64,000 nucleotides of DNA, taken from Tulasnella sp. 424. Taxonomy: Eukaryota > Basidiomycota > Agaricomycetes > Cantharellales > Tulasnellaceae. The DNA lies in the NCBI GenBank assembly GCA_019633425.1, contig WSUB01000019.1, positions 186,001 to 250,000 of the forward strand. The letters are read 5' to 3'. The translations under genes and the position numbers were made by a program. Positions within the stretch are counted from its first letter, which is position 1. The number at the start of each line of letters is the position of its first letter. Under the pieces are notes generated by a model. It saw only the letters and a list, made by a program, of their open reading frames with translations, searched no databases and was not told the DNA's origin. Of the stretch, positions 1 to 10,949 are shown piece after piece.

Positions 1-1479
1 GCTATAAGAAGGGGTGTCATCTTCTCAATCACGACGACGTGATCGGCACGAGGTCAGACCCTTTACCGATCGAGATTCATAACCGTCTAACTTCTGATAT
101 ACCTTGGTTTGCATCAGGCGAGTGAGCTACATTTTGTATCTCCCTCTGCCACTTTCAGAGCCATGGAAGCCATCATTCGGCGGGGCACTTGAACTATACC
201 CAACCGTCCCGAACTCCCAAGGAATCCTTGAACCCCTTCCAACTCCAAGCAAGGTCGTCCCACCATCATGGAATCAATTTATCTTTTTTGAGGTTCAACC
301 AGGACGGAGTTTCCATTCCGTAGAGGAGGTAGTCGTGGAACCGGGGGTGGATGATCGACAACGGCTGTCCATCAGCGGGTGGTTCCATAAGCCTCAAGAA
401 GGAGAAGAAGGCTGGGAACCTGAGGATCCGATGCGAGACAAGAGCTCGCTGGAACAGCTAGTAGGTCTTTTCAAGAACAGAAGGACCTTTTCTAACTGTC
501 TCTCCCAGTCGACCTCCACGACACCTCTTACAACGTATCCATTGTCCACGCAGAATTCTCATGAGGCTCTGACTCAAACTGAGCTATCCTTTTTGTCTGA
601 CTTTATCGACCCAGTCTACCTATCTCCTTCCAACCTTAAAATGCTCGCCGATCGGTTCGCCTCCGAGTCTAGCCTCGAGTTGCATGCATTCCTTCGGAAA
701 GACTACGCTGGGCGATTAGAGACCGAGCTTCGGACTCTAGATATCGCTGAAGGATTTTCCGATCAGCAGCGTCAGGGTGCAATTCCTTCTCATTCAAGTG
801 GAGTGGGAAGCGGTAGTGGTTGGACTCTTCGAGGACCTCCACACAAACTCCGTTATTGCGTACTGGACCCTCTATCCACCAGCACAACCTCGGGCGCGTC
901 GATTATCCGTGAGTTGGAAGCCAAACTCTTCCCATCAGCTGAGTTCCGTTCGTGGCTACGGATTCTCAGCTCCCTGATTCCGACTGCCTATGGCGGTATT
1001 GAGGCGCGAAGATTCAGGCCTGGACTGGATTATACCTTAGCTCGGAGTGAGGCGGAAGATTCCAGGTTAGACGTAGTGCTGGGACTCACCCCGCCTCATG
1101 ATGGCTGGGAAAGTGGCGTCTGGGGAGGGTGGGACGTAAGTCTTCCTTTCCCTTTCCCTCTAGATTATGAGACCAAACTGACTCGCATTGCTTCGAATCC
1201 CCGCGAATGCAGTGCTATATGGCCCCACATGAGGGTGAAGAAGATCCTGCCGTGTATCGCTCTGGAAGTGGGGGCAAGAAGGGTGCCGACAACGAAGAGG
1301 ACGGGACGCTTCTCGTTTCTCAACCAGGCTTCAACCGTCTTCTTGTAGTACTACGAGATGCCGGGGTCCTTAGTTTCGTCAAATACGTGTCAGCGGAAGC
1401 AAAAGGCTGTAGATGGGATATTTGCGGGGAATGGGCTGTAGAGGATGCTGAGCCCGACGTATCGGTCACTGGAGAGTAG
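1..1479 (+). CDS. TPA1: OGFOD1/Tpa1-type prolyl hydroxylase, 5' end outside window
   Basis: This is a 2-oxoglutarate/Fe(II) oxygenase that hydroxylates a proline of ribosomal protein uS12 in known family members and affects translation termination. Exons are 1-52, 118-460, 509-1135 and 1213-1479; the phases join cleanly. The first exon carries the iron-binding H-x-D (LNHDDVIGTR). The next exon reads RRVSYILYL, then the second iron-ligand His in GRSFHSVEEV and the 2OG-binding Arg in RLSISGWFH. The last exon has the typical C-terminal domain end (QPGFNRLLVVLRD, FVKYVSAEAKGCRWDI). The 48-nt intron 461-508 is in frame, so reading through it is possible, but it has GTAGGT, CTAAC and CCCAG signals. 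The start and N-terminal region lie upstream of base 1. The family call is firm; substrate is inferred from the family. Confidence 0.93.
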
Positions 1480-1707
1480 TGAAACGTCGCAGGAGTCGTA
1501 TTTTGAACGTACGGTCATGTAAAAATATCCAATACACCCCTCTCGTAACCTGATATACGGCGGGACACTCGACGTCGAAACAATACGCGCAGGTATCTGT
1601 TTGAGAGGTAGCAATGAACACCTTGATATACAACAGGCGGAGAAAGCTAATCACAGCGAAACAAAGCAAAATTCAATAATTTACAAGTCAAATACCTCGG
1701 TAGAACG

Positions 1708-2841
1708 TCAATTGTCCAAATCATCAAGGATAATGGGGTCCAAAATGGAGCCTCTCACACTGGACCCGGTACTGCTCCTCCTCGAAGGTCCTCGGAGCTT
1801 CGTCTCAGCACCGTCCAGAGCCTCCAATCCGTTGAGGGGTAGAAGAGGAGATCTTTGGCCAGAATTTCGGGAAGGTGGGTTTGAATCAGTAACACTTATC
1901 GGAAGCAGTCAGACGTCATCAATCGGAGTAATCGTGAGTTGGTCAACGAACCTGTGCAGACTGGAGGATTGCGGCTGTCCAGGGAAGGGGACAACAGCAG
2001 TACGCGTCATTTCTTCTTTCAGCCCTCGAAGATCCGTCAGGTCCCGCATCGGTCGCAAGTCCTTGTCATCTTCCTTCCTCAAGAACTCATATTCGTCAAA
2101 CGCGCTCGCTGTCTCCAAAGTCAATGCTACTCGCAACAGGCGTCGCAAAGGCAAGTTTCTGGGTAGTCCCTGGGACATGCCATGTCCTAAAACTTTACGC
2201 AATACCTGGAAGTACCCACCGCGTCAGAACACGCGAGAGGCAAATGAAACGCGGGCCGTACCTCTGGAGTCAACTTCTCGCGTTTAGCCTTGCTTATAAC
2301 TGCTGGGCGGACCAATTTTTTGTACTCGTGATACACCGGGACTGGCTCGGGAGGGAAAGTTGGAAGTTCCGTCAATGGCATGAGCTGGGTCGGTAGAGCT
2401 ATGGTGCACAGTTCGCCCACGCTTCGGTGCGTGCCGTGAACGTGTTTCAGCAAACTGTTTTCGGTATCGAGAAGGGCAGTGCAGTCTGATAGGAGGTTCA
2501 GCAGCAGGTCTTTATGGGGCGCAAAATACATACTTTCCAAAGGACAAGGGTATAACTTAGAAATGTGACCCTTGACATGTTGACTCAGAGACTTCCGCGT
2601 TTCGAACGCTTTCGCGGGGCAGCCTCGCCATTGGCAATCAGATGGATACTAAATAACGGGGAACAGTGAATGGGTCACGATGCTCGCTACCAATGCAAAC
2701 GACTGAGAAACATACTTGTTCGTCCTGGGGCAAATGTGTTGCTGTTATGTGCAGTCGAAGCTTTTCGAGCGAGTCAACCACCACCTTGCAACCTTTCCAG
2801 CGGCAAGGAACGAGAATTTGGCGCGCGTGATAGTCGCTCAA
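1708..2841 (-). CDS. C2H2 zinc-finger protein
   Basis: The gene has four exons, 2841-2716, 2648-2262, 2205-1952 and 1894-1708, giving 317 residues. The N-terminal part has two C2H2 fingers, one starting PCRWKGCK and ending RLHITATH, and one starting CQWRGCP and ending SLSQHVKGH. A third less regular Cys/His group follows (LLSDCTALL ... LLKHVHGTH). The C-terminal half is charged and ends in the acidic tail DPIILDDLDN. Intron 1895-1951 is 57 nt and in frame, and it removes a TGA at 1909. The fingers suggest DNA or RNA binding in the nucleus, probably as a transcription factor, but I do not recognise an orthologue. The gene ends 228 bp from the end of the convergent oxygenase gene. Confidence 0.75.
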
Positions 2842-2974
2842 TATATCTTTATCAGAGAGCGCTATCGAACCATGAGAAAATATAATATTAGTTTAAATCT
2901 TTCAAGATTAACGGAGTTAATGACTAGACAGGCTCCCACTCCGACGTACAGGCCACGGATGGACGCAGTGGTTC

Positions 2975-5900
2975 TTAGTCCTTCCTTAGTGAAAACCGAG
3001 ACCTACCATTGGGTTGAGTACCAGCTTGGGAAGGCGTCCTTGAAGGGCGTCCTTCGACGGACGCACTTGCGGACCGTGATGCAATTCGTGAGCTGGAACC
3101 ACCAGGTGGATCTTTCAACCTAGGTCCAACCGGTGGTCCCTTCCTGGCCTTCTTCAGTAAATCGGGGCGGTAGGGAATTTCCACCCAAAACTCCGTCCGA
3201 GGGCGAACACGAACCCGAGGTGATGACGCCGCTGCTTCTGTTGTCTCTATGGCCTTTTCGTTGATAGGTAGTGGGGGCTTTTGCGCTGTCGTTGGCGTGG
3301 GGTCAGGGACCACTACATCCAAGGCTTTTGGATTCTCATCGGCATCATCCATCAACTCATCAACCTCGCTGTCCCCGCCACCAGACGCGGGCTCAAGGGG
3401 TGGACTGAAATGGGTGTCGTCGGAGGCAGGGAGCACAGCAATGGTTGGGGGCGGAGTTATTTTATGCGCTCGGCCTCGTGAAGGGGGATATGGATGAACT
3501 GAAGGGGGAATCAAATGTTTGAGATTCAGTGGGTTGGCTACAGCAGCTGGTTGTGTAGGTGTAGGTGGAATGATGTTGGGAGTGTTCTGCTTTGGAGGTT
3601 GTGGGGAAGAGGGAGATCGGTCGGCAGGGAGGGTAGATTGCACTGGAGGACCGAATTCGGGCTGTTGCATTCGCGGGAGTTTTGGACTAGCTTCTTGAGA
3701 TGGCTCAGGTGGGGCCGCACGTTGAGGAGTAGTAGGCACCATGCCAGATCCATCAGACTCAGCAGCAGAAATACTGGCTGGAGCGTTTAGAGGTGCTGCG
3801 ATTGGGGCCTCTGTAGCTGACGGCTCCACTACGGTCGCTGTAGGAGCGGGTCCTAGAGCTTCTTTGGGGACGGGGGCCCCGCCAGGCGAAGTTTTCGCAG
3901 GCGCTGTCGGTGCCGGTAAGTAAGGATTTGGGCCGAAGACCGCTTGAACAGGAGTTGGTGTAGGGATAGCTTGTGTCTCAAGCGGGAGTGGTCCACTTCC
4001 TGGAGCACTAGCCATAGGGATATTTTCGCTGGCCTTCAGGCCTGAATCACCCTTCGGCGGGCCTGCCGAAGGGTTGCCCTTCGCGTGCTTCGGTTCGGGA
4101 CCTAATTTCGGCCTTTGTTTACCTTTCTCATCGGACGATTGCCCAATCTCGACATCACTCCCGGTATCAAATTTCCTCTTCCGGGTGTTCTTTCGTGGCG
4201 ATCCCAATGCCCTGATGATCGAGTTCGCGAGGTCTTGGGGAGAAGGATTGTTCTGCCTTAATATTTCGACGAATGAAGTGGTTTGCTTCGGAGTGGAAGG
4301 ATTCGCCTGTAGGGGTGTAGGCGCTGATGCTGTGGGTTGGAGAGTTTGAGCCGTGGACGAAGGAGGGGGTAGAGGTCGATCGCCAGCAGAGGAAGCAGGC
4401 ACGGAACCCAACTGCACGCGGTTTTGGTTTGGTTTGGAAGGACCAGCTCGGTTAGAGACAGGCTCTTGGTCGGGCTGAGGCCGCGCGTTTCCAGATCCGG
4501 CAGCGGGAGGAATTGCAGCGCTGCTGGATGCCGAAGGATGTGGTGTTGCAGTTTGACGATATCCGGGTTTGTTAATAGAATCGCCGCTTGGAACATTTTC
4601 GGGACGGGGCTGCTCGTTCGTTGGGGCCTGAGTAGCATTTGGAATTGCTGTGGGCATAGGGGGACGGGGCACTCCTGATTGTATCAAGAAGTGGTATTGA
4701 TTGTCTCGCCTTAGCCCAGTTTGACATATGTGTTTGTATACGAACTGCAGATTCTGCAATAGCGACTTGTGTTGGTCGGGCGTGAGCTTGCCACCGTTCT
4801 TGAGTATTTCCTCCCATGCAAGGCTGAATTGCGTGTCGAGTTGCGCTTGTGTCACTTGATATAGTATAGGGGCCGAGTCAGTAGGGCCAAAGGGCATGAA
4901 GTATGTGTACACGGGAGCGTCAGGTGCTGCTCGAACTGGCACTGGGGCTGGAGGCGCCGCCCCCGAAGGTTGAACAGTTTGTGCCGGAGGGACCGGGGTA
5001 GACTCATTCGCCGTTTGCCCAGCAGCAGCCGATCGGGTGGGTTCTTGTTGGAGGGTCGTAGTGGACTGCAATTGCTTGCCAGAAGGGAGCCTGTCCGGGC
5101 CTGGAGCGGGACTTATCGACGAGAGGGGCATGGGTGGCGACGGGGTCGAGGTTGCAGAACCATTCTCCGTCAGGCGACGAATTGGGGCGTTCTGTAGAGC
5201 TTCTGCATGAGATCTGGGTACTGTACTAGTGGACGGAGCCGCACTTGGCAACGGGGTGGATAACGACTTGCTGCTCGTCGAACCTAAGGCTCTTCCAGGT
5301 GCTGGCGGGAGCTTGGATCGCACGTCTACGTGGATTGTAGTGGGCAAATTGGGTTGCTGGACGTTTTTAGCACTTGAGCTAGAGTGATTAGGAGCGGGGC
5401 CTGAGCCTCTACGGGTTGCCGTTGGTGGAGCAGCTGAGCCTGAGGCAGCGGCCACGACATTCGGAATCACGACGGGTCCAGCGCCAGGCGTTCGGGTAGA
5501 ACCATTGGAGAACGGCAGACCTGCCCTACCTGCATAACCCATGAGCGGCAGTTGGTAACATTGTCAACTCTCACACACCTGACGACGAAGAGGACTCCAG
5601 GGCTCGCGTGGAGGACGCTGGTGCGTCAGAACTACCTGAAGGGTAGCTCCCGGTACTCTGAGACTGTTGCGCCGTCGACTGATATGTTGTGGGGAAGGAT
5701 GGAGGGCGTAAGCCCAACCTTGCGCTCGGCCCCGCGAAATTCTGGTAGCTCTGGGGGAGAGACGAAGACGCTGCCGGGCGTGAAATTGGCTGAGCATTAT
5801 GTTGAACTGAGGCAGACGGCTGTTGCTCCTGGGCACGGTTCCCCAGGGGATACAACCCCCCAAGGGTGTCTGGCGGACCGCGTCGATCACCGGGACGCTG

Positions 5901-6532
5901 AGATCGCTGCTGCTGCGCCTGGAGGTAATACTGCCACTGTTGATTCTGGATTTGCTGGGGCTGGAGTGATCCTTGGTCGGTTGGGGTGTTAGGCACTTCC
6001 ACGATTTGGGCGGGTGCATGTCTGACTGATCCCAGTGGTTCAAGAGGATGCGGATTGACCGGGGTGAAGTTCGATGGGTACATCCCATGAGCCTGATGCT
6101 GCTGACTGCCTTGAGGTGGACCCTGCATCGTCAACGGAACGCCCGCTCCAAGACCGCTGGATGTGGTCGCGACGAGATCCATCTGCCCTGACCTAAAAGT
6201 GAGTGAGCAGGTAAACGATCGCGACGACCTCAGGGCTGAAGTACTTGGTAAACAACGTACAGACGAGCCTCAAGTTCAGCCCTCTCTTTGTTATGACGAC
6301 TCCGAGCTAGCATGTCCTCCACCATCTGCTTTGTCCGCAGTAGTTGTCTTTCCTCGTCTGCAGTCAGCACATAGTCTTCTGGGCCTCGGATTGTGAGCGC
6401 GTCGCTCGTGGTGGGATGACCGTTTGCGGGTGCGGCGGAGTAATATGGGTGGGGTGCTTGGCCATTGTTCTGCCAGTTTGGATTGTTGTTGCTGCCCCCA
6501 GGTGGATATCCATTGGGGTGGTTCGGCAGCAT
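2975..6532 (-). CDS. large Pro/Ser/Ala-rich disordered protein
   Basis: Three exons, 6532-6245, 6182-5579 and 5529-2975, join in phase to 1148 residues. The N-terminus has a charged helical or coiled-coil stretch (about residues 43-96, ELTADEERQ-like, then TKQMVEDMLARSRHNKERAE). Most of the rest is low-complexity, Gln/Pro-rich first and then Pro/Ser/Ala-rich. One block looks folded and conserved: about residues 505-585 (bases 4906-4670), with YTYFMPFGP, LYQVTQAQLD, FSLAWEEIL and LLQNLQFVYKHI. A basic patch (KNTRKRKF) could be a nuclear localisation signal. The last intron, 5530-5578, is 49 nt with GTGTGT and TGCAG ends. I do not recognise a family; a nuclear scaffold or transcription-related role is only a guess from composition. 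The start could lie further upstream. Confidence 0.7.
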
Positions 6533-6664
6533 GCAGCCTTGAGGGAAGAATTAGCCGATGAGAGGAGAGGTGACAGTCCAGGACCGAATCCGCTTCGAAC
6601 GGAAAACCAACACTTCGACTTTCTCGCGCCCGCTTCATTGAAAACCTTCACCGACCTTGCCCAA

Positions 6665-8060
6665 ATGTTTCGACCATTGGCCTCCTCCCTTCGGCCCAAG
6701 TCCCGCATATCATTCAAAAGGACTTATGCATCTACTTTAGATGGCTCTGTATTGAGTCCGTTCCGCGTTTTCGACCGTGAGGTGAAACGCATGCAAAAGG
6801 ACCGCGCAGCGGCATTCAAAGATGGGGAGCTGAGCAGAACCGTCGACTACGTCAGGAATGAAGTAGCAGATCGGCTTTCCGAGAGGTTTACCGTGAGATT
6901 ACCTCTTCCCTGCCAGTCTCGCTACCAGCTAATATTTGACATGTCTGGTAGGATATCAAGCGAGAGCTAAGGACGGTTTTGGACCTTGGCTCTGGTGCCG
7001 GACATTTCACCCAGCTTCTGGAGAACCCCGAATACGAGAGAAAAGTTACTATGCTCGATCTTAGCCGTACTCAAGCTCTATTCTGTCGCCTGAAACAGGT
7101 GCTGACCCTTCCTCGAAGATAGGATGCTTCATCGCGATCCTGACAGCGAATTCGAAGGTTAAAGCTCCGTCAAATATTGACTTCGTCTGATTGTTCTGAT
7201 CGCTGCCTCAAATAGTGTCGGTAAATCGGATTCATGGCGACGAAGAGAGACTATTAGAGTCTATCCCCAGGAATTCACAAGACGCGGTCGTATCGTGTCT
7301 CAGCCTACACTGGGTGAACGACCTTCCAGGTGCGAACGTAACTTGATTTTTTCCCCTTTTTATTTGCTTATACCTTGTATAGGAGCTCTAATACAGGCGA
7401 GAGAAGCTCTGAAACCAGATGGTGTTTTCATTGGGGCCATGTTTGGAGGCGACACCCTTTTTGAATTGAGGCAAATTACTTTTTCATCCTACCTTGCATG
7501 TGCGCCAAAGCTTACCCCCCAAACCCTCCACGCAGAACCGCGCTTCAACTCGCCGAAACAGAACGGGAGGGCGGCATCTCCCCTCGCGTCTCGCCAATGA
7601 CAAAGACCGGTGATGTTTCGAATCTCATGGCGAGAGCGGGTTTCAATCTCCTCACCGTGGATACCGATGAGGTGACAGTGGCTTATCCTAGCATGTGGGA
7701 ACTATTAGAGGATTTGCGCGACATGGGAGAGAGCAACGCGGTAGTGGAGAGACGGCATTTCTTAAGACGAGACACATTACTCGCTGCATCGTCCATTTAT
7801 AAAGGTATTTCGGGAAAGCTCTCGAGCCGTGGAATGGGCTAACAAGGATTTACGAAAGCACTCCACGGAAACGAAGATGGGACCATTCCTGCGACATTCG
7901 AAGTCGTATACATGGTGCGTGCCGCGCTCCTGGTCCAAATGGCAAACTCATAATACTGAATGCTTTGTTCGCTTAGATTGGGTGGAAGCCTGACCCGTCG
8001 CAACCAAAACCTCTTGAAAGAGGGGCAGGAAAAACGAATCTCAAGGAGGTGCTCGAATAA
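6665..8060 (+). CDS. NDUFAF5: NDUFAF5-type methyltransferase, complex I assembly
   Basis: This is a class I SAM-dependent methyltransferase-fold protein. NDUFAF5 works in the mitochondrial matrix and hydroxylates an Arg of the NDUFS7 subunit early in complex I assembly. Exons are 6665-6892, 6952-7066, 7119-7157, 7216-7329, 7383-7470, 7536-7804, 7859-7914 and 7977-8060 (330 residues). The N-terminus is basic and Arg/Ser-rich, as for a mitochondrial presequence. SAM motif I reads [12 protein letters not shown] (about residue 87). Typical family blocks follow: [35 protein letters not shown]. The intron after FELR starts with GC, not GT (7471). The exon 7119-7157 is 39 nt and its left boundary is my best fit to the family pattern [11 protein letters not shown]. 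The gene converges on TRM10, with 50 bp between the stop codons. Confidence 0.92.
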
Positions 8061-8110
8061 TTGACTCTTCACGGATTCGACACTGTATCGTTTTTCCTAC
8101 TTACATGAGA

Positions 8111-9466
8111 CTACTCACGTTTCGGTACTTCATCTTCGAACACCTGGGTGTCCTGCGGAGTTACCGCTCCATCTGCTCTCTGAAGATCAGACTCCTCCTC
8201 TTCAAGCTCGCCCTCTCCATCCTCGTCATTGTCTCCTTCATCATCGTTATCCAACTCATCTTCAATCTTCTTCCCCTGCGTATTATTCGCATTTGGATCC
8301 TTAAACTTCCTCTTCGGCATAACGTGCGTCAACGCTTTCTCCCAATCCCTCTCTTCGGTCCATTTAACCAGAATCTCGAACACCTGGTTCACAGTGAGGA
8401 CTTTGCGCGTTGGCATGTTGGCTAGATATGTTCCAATCGGTAGACGGCCTGTTCGGACTCCTTGAGCAGCTGCCTTGGTTTGACAGAGGTTCTGAGCAAT
8501 ACATTGTCAGCCTAACAACGACCCAGCTCAAAAGAAAGATGACAGACCTTGTAGCGATTTCGGTCAACGATTCCTCCAATGATGTAGGTTTCTCCCTCCT
8601 TGAGCTCAGAAACCTCGTACTCCGAGTCGGCCGTTAGATATATCACACTTTCCTTGGCTGCGGTGTGCTCTTTTGGTTGACGTCCTTTCTCGGGCGGTTC
8701 GGACGGCCCCGCCGGAGCTACTTGTTCCTTGACATCTTGATCTGTGTCCCCGGCAGCTGAGCCGTTTGCGCCACCCGGTTCGCCCGCATCGTTGCGAGGA
8801 ACTCCCTCCCATAAACGTTCGTACCCTTCTTCCCACCAATCGACCCCTTTCCAGCGCAGGTAGGCCTTGTCGTTCATACCGTCCAGCCTCTCTTTAGTTC
8901 TTCCACTCAATCCAGTCATGAGAAGATCTGCTATAGGTCGGGCTGTCTTTTTATTCGCCGAATGGGTGTGGTTGAGCTGGGAACAAAGCGAGTTGACTTC
9001 CTAGCGTGGCGTTAGGTGCCACATTGTCAGCCAGAGTCGCGCATCACCATTCAGGGCGAAAGGAGCAAACCTTGACAGTCATCTTGTCGTCGAATGCCAG
9101 GTCAATCACAACTCTGGCATTGAAGGGTATTCTCTTTGGGTGTTCGACCCGAGCCCTCTTAGCGGGCGGCTGACCGTCATCGGCATCCTCGCCAGCGGCA
9201 CTAGCTTCAGCTTGTAACTTCCTCTTTTCTGCCTTCTTCTGCTTCCTCTTCTCCTTTTCCCTAGCCCTCCATACAAGCTTTTGCTCCGCCCTTCGTGCTT
9301 CTTTCGCAAGCCGTTTCTGAGCATTCTTCGACAGAGGTTGTTGGGGTTGCCCTACGACTGCACTTGGGCTTGCTTCAGCATTATTGTCGCTCTCTTCGTC
9401 GGATACGTTTTCGGATGTGAGGGGCGGGGCATCCAAGGAAGCTGGTGCGTCGGTTTTCGAGGTCAT
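8111..9466 (-). CDS. TRM10: tRNA (guanine9-N1)-methyltransferase
   Basis: TRM10 is a SPOUT-fold enzyme that methylates N1 of G9 in tRNA with SAM. Exons are 9466-9071, 9000-8548 and 8491-8111 (409 residues). The N-terminus is acidic and then very Lys/Arg-rich (residues 50-110), as usual for tRNA contact. The catalytic domain starts with VVIDLAFDDKM, continues with LCSQLNHTHSANKK, and contains the SAM-knot signature VIYLTADSEYEV and YIIGGIVDRNRYK. The last exon has the GRLPIGTYL loop, followed by VLTVNQVFEIL. The C-terminal tail (about 60 residues) is strongly acidic. Introns are 70 and 56 nt. The gene is divergent from acyl-protein thioesterase 1, whose main start is 167 bp away. Confidence 0.95.
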
Positions 9467-9633
9467 CCTTCAACTGGAAGAAGTGTGGCCAATTTTCACA
9501 CATCGATCAACTGCTCTCCTTCATGTTCAGTTTCAGGGTTCATCGACCATCGGCCACCTTCGTTGCCTTCCTCGCGATATTCTCATTCTTGGGCCTATTC
9601 ACTTATAGCAGCCAGAACGCTCCGATCAATCAT

Positions 9634-10820
9634 ATGGCGGCAGCTCTACAATCTTTGAAGTACGTTGTGGTGAAGCCCAGAGCGGGTAAGTCGACCGCGA
9701 CCCAAACTGGATCCCAACTTGGGCTTTGGTAGATCCTAATTAATGACGACTCCGCCCCCTAGATCATAAATCGACTGTTATATTTCTTCATGGACTTGGT
9801 GACTCTGGTGACGGCTGGGAACCCGTCGCGGACACTCTCGCACCCAAGTTCCCTAACACCAAATGGATCCTTCCTCACGCGGTTAGTCTTGGTTAGGCTC
9901 GGTCCCCAGACGAAGGAGAATCGACGTCCTTATGCCGAACTTTTAATGTTGCACATAGCCCGCAACGCCAGTCACGATCAACGGCGGAATGAGAATGCCT
10001 TCATGGTTCGACATCTTGTCCTTAGACGGTTGGTCTTTCCTTCTGGGGTTGGTCCAACCTTTCACCTAACGATCTCCTTGGCTTAGACTTTGATCGGGAA
10101 GATGAGCGCGGAATCCTCAACGCCTCACGAACCGTTAACCAGCTCATCACTGACGAGGTAGATGCTGGTATTTCAGCTAACAAGATCGTATTGGGAGGTT
10201 AGTTCGCTCTCTCCTGTATCTTCGCGAATCATTAATCCTTAATGTACTTGGTATAGGCTTTAGTCAAGGGTGCGCTCTTGCTTTAATGACGGGTGAGCTC
10301 CAACATAAGTACTCGGCGTGACGAATGCCGACTGTGTAACTACCAACCGTACAGGTTTGACGACGGAGCGGAAGCTGGGCGGTCTCGTTGCTCTGAGCGG
10401 GTGGCTGCCTCTGCGCAACAAGATGAAGGCGGTAAGCGTTCTATGAGCTATATTCTGGGACAGGGGCATTGCTGACTTGCTCGTCGAAGATGATGTCCGA
10501 TCACGCTCGGAAACTTCCCATCTTCTGGGGCCACGGTCGGAGGGACCGGGTCGTTAATTATGAATTTGGAGTCCAGTCCGTCAACCTGCTCAAAGACACT
10601 CTCAAGATCAAGGATGTGACCTTCAATTCGTACGCTCGTTGCCACCTCACAATGCCCTAGGTTCGATGTCCGCTGACGTTATGCTCCTAGGTACAACATG
10701 GAGCACTCTTCACATCCTCAGGAGATTCAAGACCTTGCAACCTGGCTTGATAACTTATTGAAGGAATCTCCTGAAACACCCGCAACGGAGGGAGGATCAG
10801 GGTCGACTTCAGCTTTGTAA
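9634..10820 (+). CDS. APT1: acyl-protein thioesterase 1
   Basis: This alpha/beta-hydrolase removes palmitoyl groups from S-acylated proteins in the cytosol. Exons are 9634-9685, 9763-9881, 9959-10028, 10087-10197, 10257-10292, 10355-10431, 10490-10629 and 10691-10820 (244 residues). The oxyanion-region motif FLHGLGDSGDGW, the nucleophile elbow GFSQG, the Asp in GHGRRDRVV and the His in NMEHSSHPQE complete the Ser-Asp-His triad. The nucleophile sits on a 36-nt exon. I chose ATG 9634 (MAAALQSLKY) because family members start about here. An in-frame ATG at 9523 would add 37 residues with a hydrophobic stretch (ATFVAFLAIFSFLGLF). The 5' flank is shared with the divergent TRM10. Confidence 0.94.
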
Positions 10821-10949
10821 AACGGCCTCTCATTTTCCAAACAGTGGTACTATCAACTATGATACCAATCGATCCATTTACATTCAAATCTACATGCTGG
10901 ATACCGAGAATGTCCAGACCTTTTCAACAAAAAGTGGCCTTGTTCGCGC

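Noticed and set aside
1601..2287. 228-codon plus frame
   Set aside because: It is opposite the spliced zinc-finger gene, whose exons have matching phases and recognisable fingers.
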